This document shows positions 5,819 to 6,286 of a stretch of 6,286 bases of DNA, one piece after another. Made by a program: the position numbers and the translations under genes. Positions within the stretch are counted from its first letter, which is position 1. Every line of letters starts with the position of its first letter. The notes under the pieces were generated by a model, which made no database searches, was not told the origin of the DNA, and was given only the letters and a program-made list of their open reading frames with translations. The DNA is from an uncultured Lachnospiraceae bacterium (GTDB taxonomy: Bacteria; Bacillota; Clostridia; Lachnospirales; Lachnospiraceae), in NCBI GenBank assembly GCA_946537585.1, contig CAMNFX010000083.1, positions 1 through 6,286 on the forward strand. Direction: 5' to 3'.

Positions 5819-6286
5819 ATGAAGATGTTCAGAAAATACATGGCAACATTTCTGGCGCTGGCAATGATGGCGGCGCTGTTTGGCTGCGGAGGCGCAAGCA
5901 CAAGCAGTGGATCCTCGGGCGGATCTGAACGGAAGGTTTCCGAGGCAGAGACGACTGCCGCTCAAGAACCGGCTGCTGAAGAATCTGCCGCTGAGGAATC
6001 GGCTTCTGAGAAGGCAGCTTCTGAAGCATCGTCTGCTGCACAAGAAGCGGCTGCATCCGAAGCCTCAGCTGCCGGTGAAGAGACCGCTGAAAATGAAACG
6101 CAGGCTGAGGCGCCTGTAGATGAAGCAAAGAACGCTGATAAAAAATCAGAAGCCGCAGAAAGCCTGCCGGAACCTGTCGGCGTACTCCTTACAAGCGGTT
6201 CCCTTTCCGCTTATGGTCCCTTTGATTACAAGCATTATGCGGAAGTGATCTATGCAAAGGCTTCCCTGACCGAGGAATCCGCAAAG
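5819..6286 (+). CDS. Putative lipoprotein with Ala/Glu/Ser-rich linker (3' end outside window)
   Basis: Unidentified secreted lipoprotein, divergent from the importer operon. Seen: 156 codons with no stop before the window ends. The start has an excellent AAGGAGG (5804-5810) 8 nt upstream. The N-terminus is a lipoprotein signal peptide (MKMFRK, hydrophobic core, lipobox LFGC, lipidated Cys at 23), so the protein should be anchored outside the membrane. Residues 24-36 are Gly/Ser-rich. Residues 37-115 are low-complexity Ala/Glu/Ser with a few Lys/Gln, probably a disordered acidic tether. From about 116 the composition turns ordinary (LPEPVGVLLTSGSLSAYGPF onward), marking the start of a folded domain that is cut by the edge. 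The ending LTEESAK recalls the N-terminal part of DUF3298-like lipoproteins, but this is a weak impression. No function is assigned. Confidence 0.85.
   Translation, partial: MKMFRKYMATFLALAMMAALFGCGGASTSSGSSGGSERKVSEAETTAAQEPAAEESAAEESASEKAASEASSAAQEAAASEASAAGEETAENETQAEAPVDEAKNADKKSEAAESLPEPVGVLLTSGSLSAYGPFDYKHYAEVIYAKASLTEESAK

Noticed and set aside
5717..6128. Open frames on both strands within the start of the divergent lipoprotein
   Set aside because: They arise from the repetitive GCN/GAN codons of the Ala/Glu/Ser linker. The frame from 5819 has the only strong ribosome binding site, a signal peptide and a lipobox.

Overview
The window looks like chromosomal DNA of a Gram-positive member of the Clostridia, most likely Lachnospiraceae-like. 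Evidence is strong AGGAGG-type ribosome binding sites, two Lys/Arg-led lipoprotein signal peptides with long Ala/Glu/Ser or Gly/Ala linkers, a near-consensus sigma-A promoter, and moderate G+C (by eye a little above half). The taxonomic guess is inference, not a search result.

Layout. Nearly everything from 5566 down to 65 is one minus-strand operon for a complete Dpp/Opp-type (peptide/nickel family) ABC importer. In transcription order it holds permease DppB (5566-4631), permease DppC (4609-3746), ATPase DppD (3731-2739), ATPase DppF (2742-1756) and, last, the family 5 substrate-binding lipoprotein (1645-65). Spacings are 21 nt, 14 nt, a 4-nt ATGA overlap, and then a 110-nt gap holding two strong hairpins. 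A sigma-A promoter (-35 at 5673-5678, -10 at 5650-5655, 17-nt spacer) drives the operon through a leader of roughly 75 nt. An 8-bp GC-rich hairpin sits just upstream of the dppB ribosome binding site. After the binding-protein stop there is a perfect 10-bp palindrome (17-39). It overlaps a good ribosome binding site and the first 16 codons of a possible further ORF that leaves the window.

On the other side of the divergent intergenic region (5567-5818), a second lipoprotein starts at 5819 on the plus strand and runs off the right edge. It has a lipobox, about 90 residues of Ala/Glu/Ser-rich linker, and only the beginning of a folded domain. Its function cannot be assigned.

How the genes work together. 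The lipoprotein captures a peptide-like or other ligand outside the membrane and delivers it to the DppB/DppC channel. The DppD/DppF ATPase pair powers transport. The true substrate cannot be read from the sequence. The window is mostly ordinary. Points worth a second look are the degenerate ABC signature of DppF (LDGGR), identical four-cysteine motifs in the C-termini of both ATPases, the hairpins placed before the last gene and in the leader, the palindrome at the left edge, and the unidentified divergent lipoprotein. I saw no new defence, mobile or RNA system, and no tRNA, rRNA, CRISPR array or insertion sequence.
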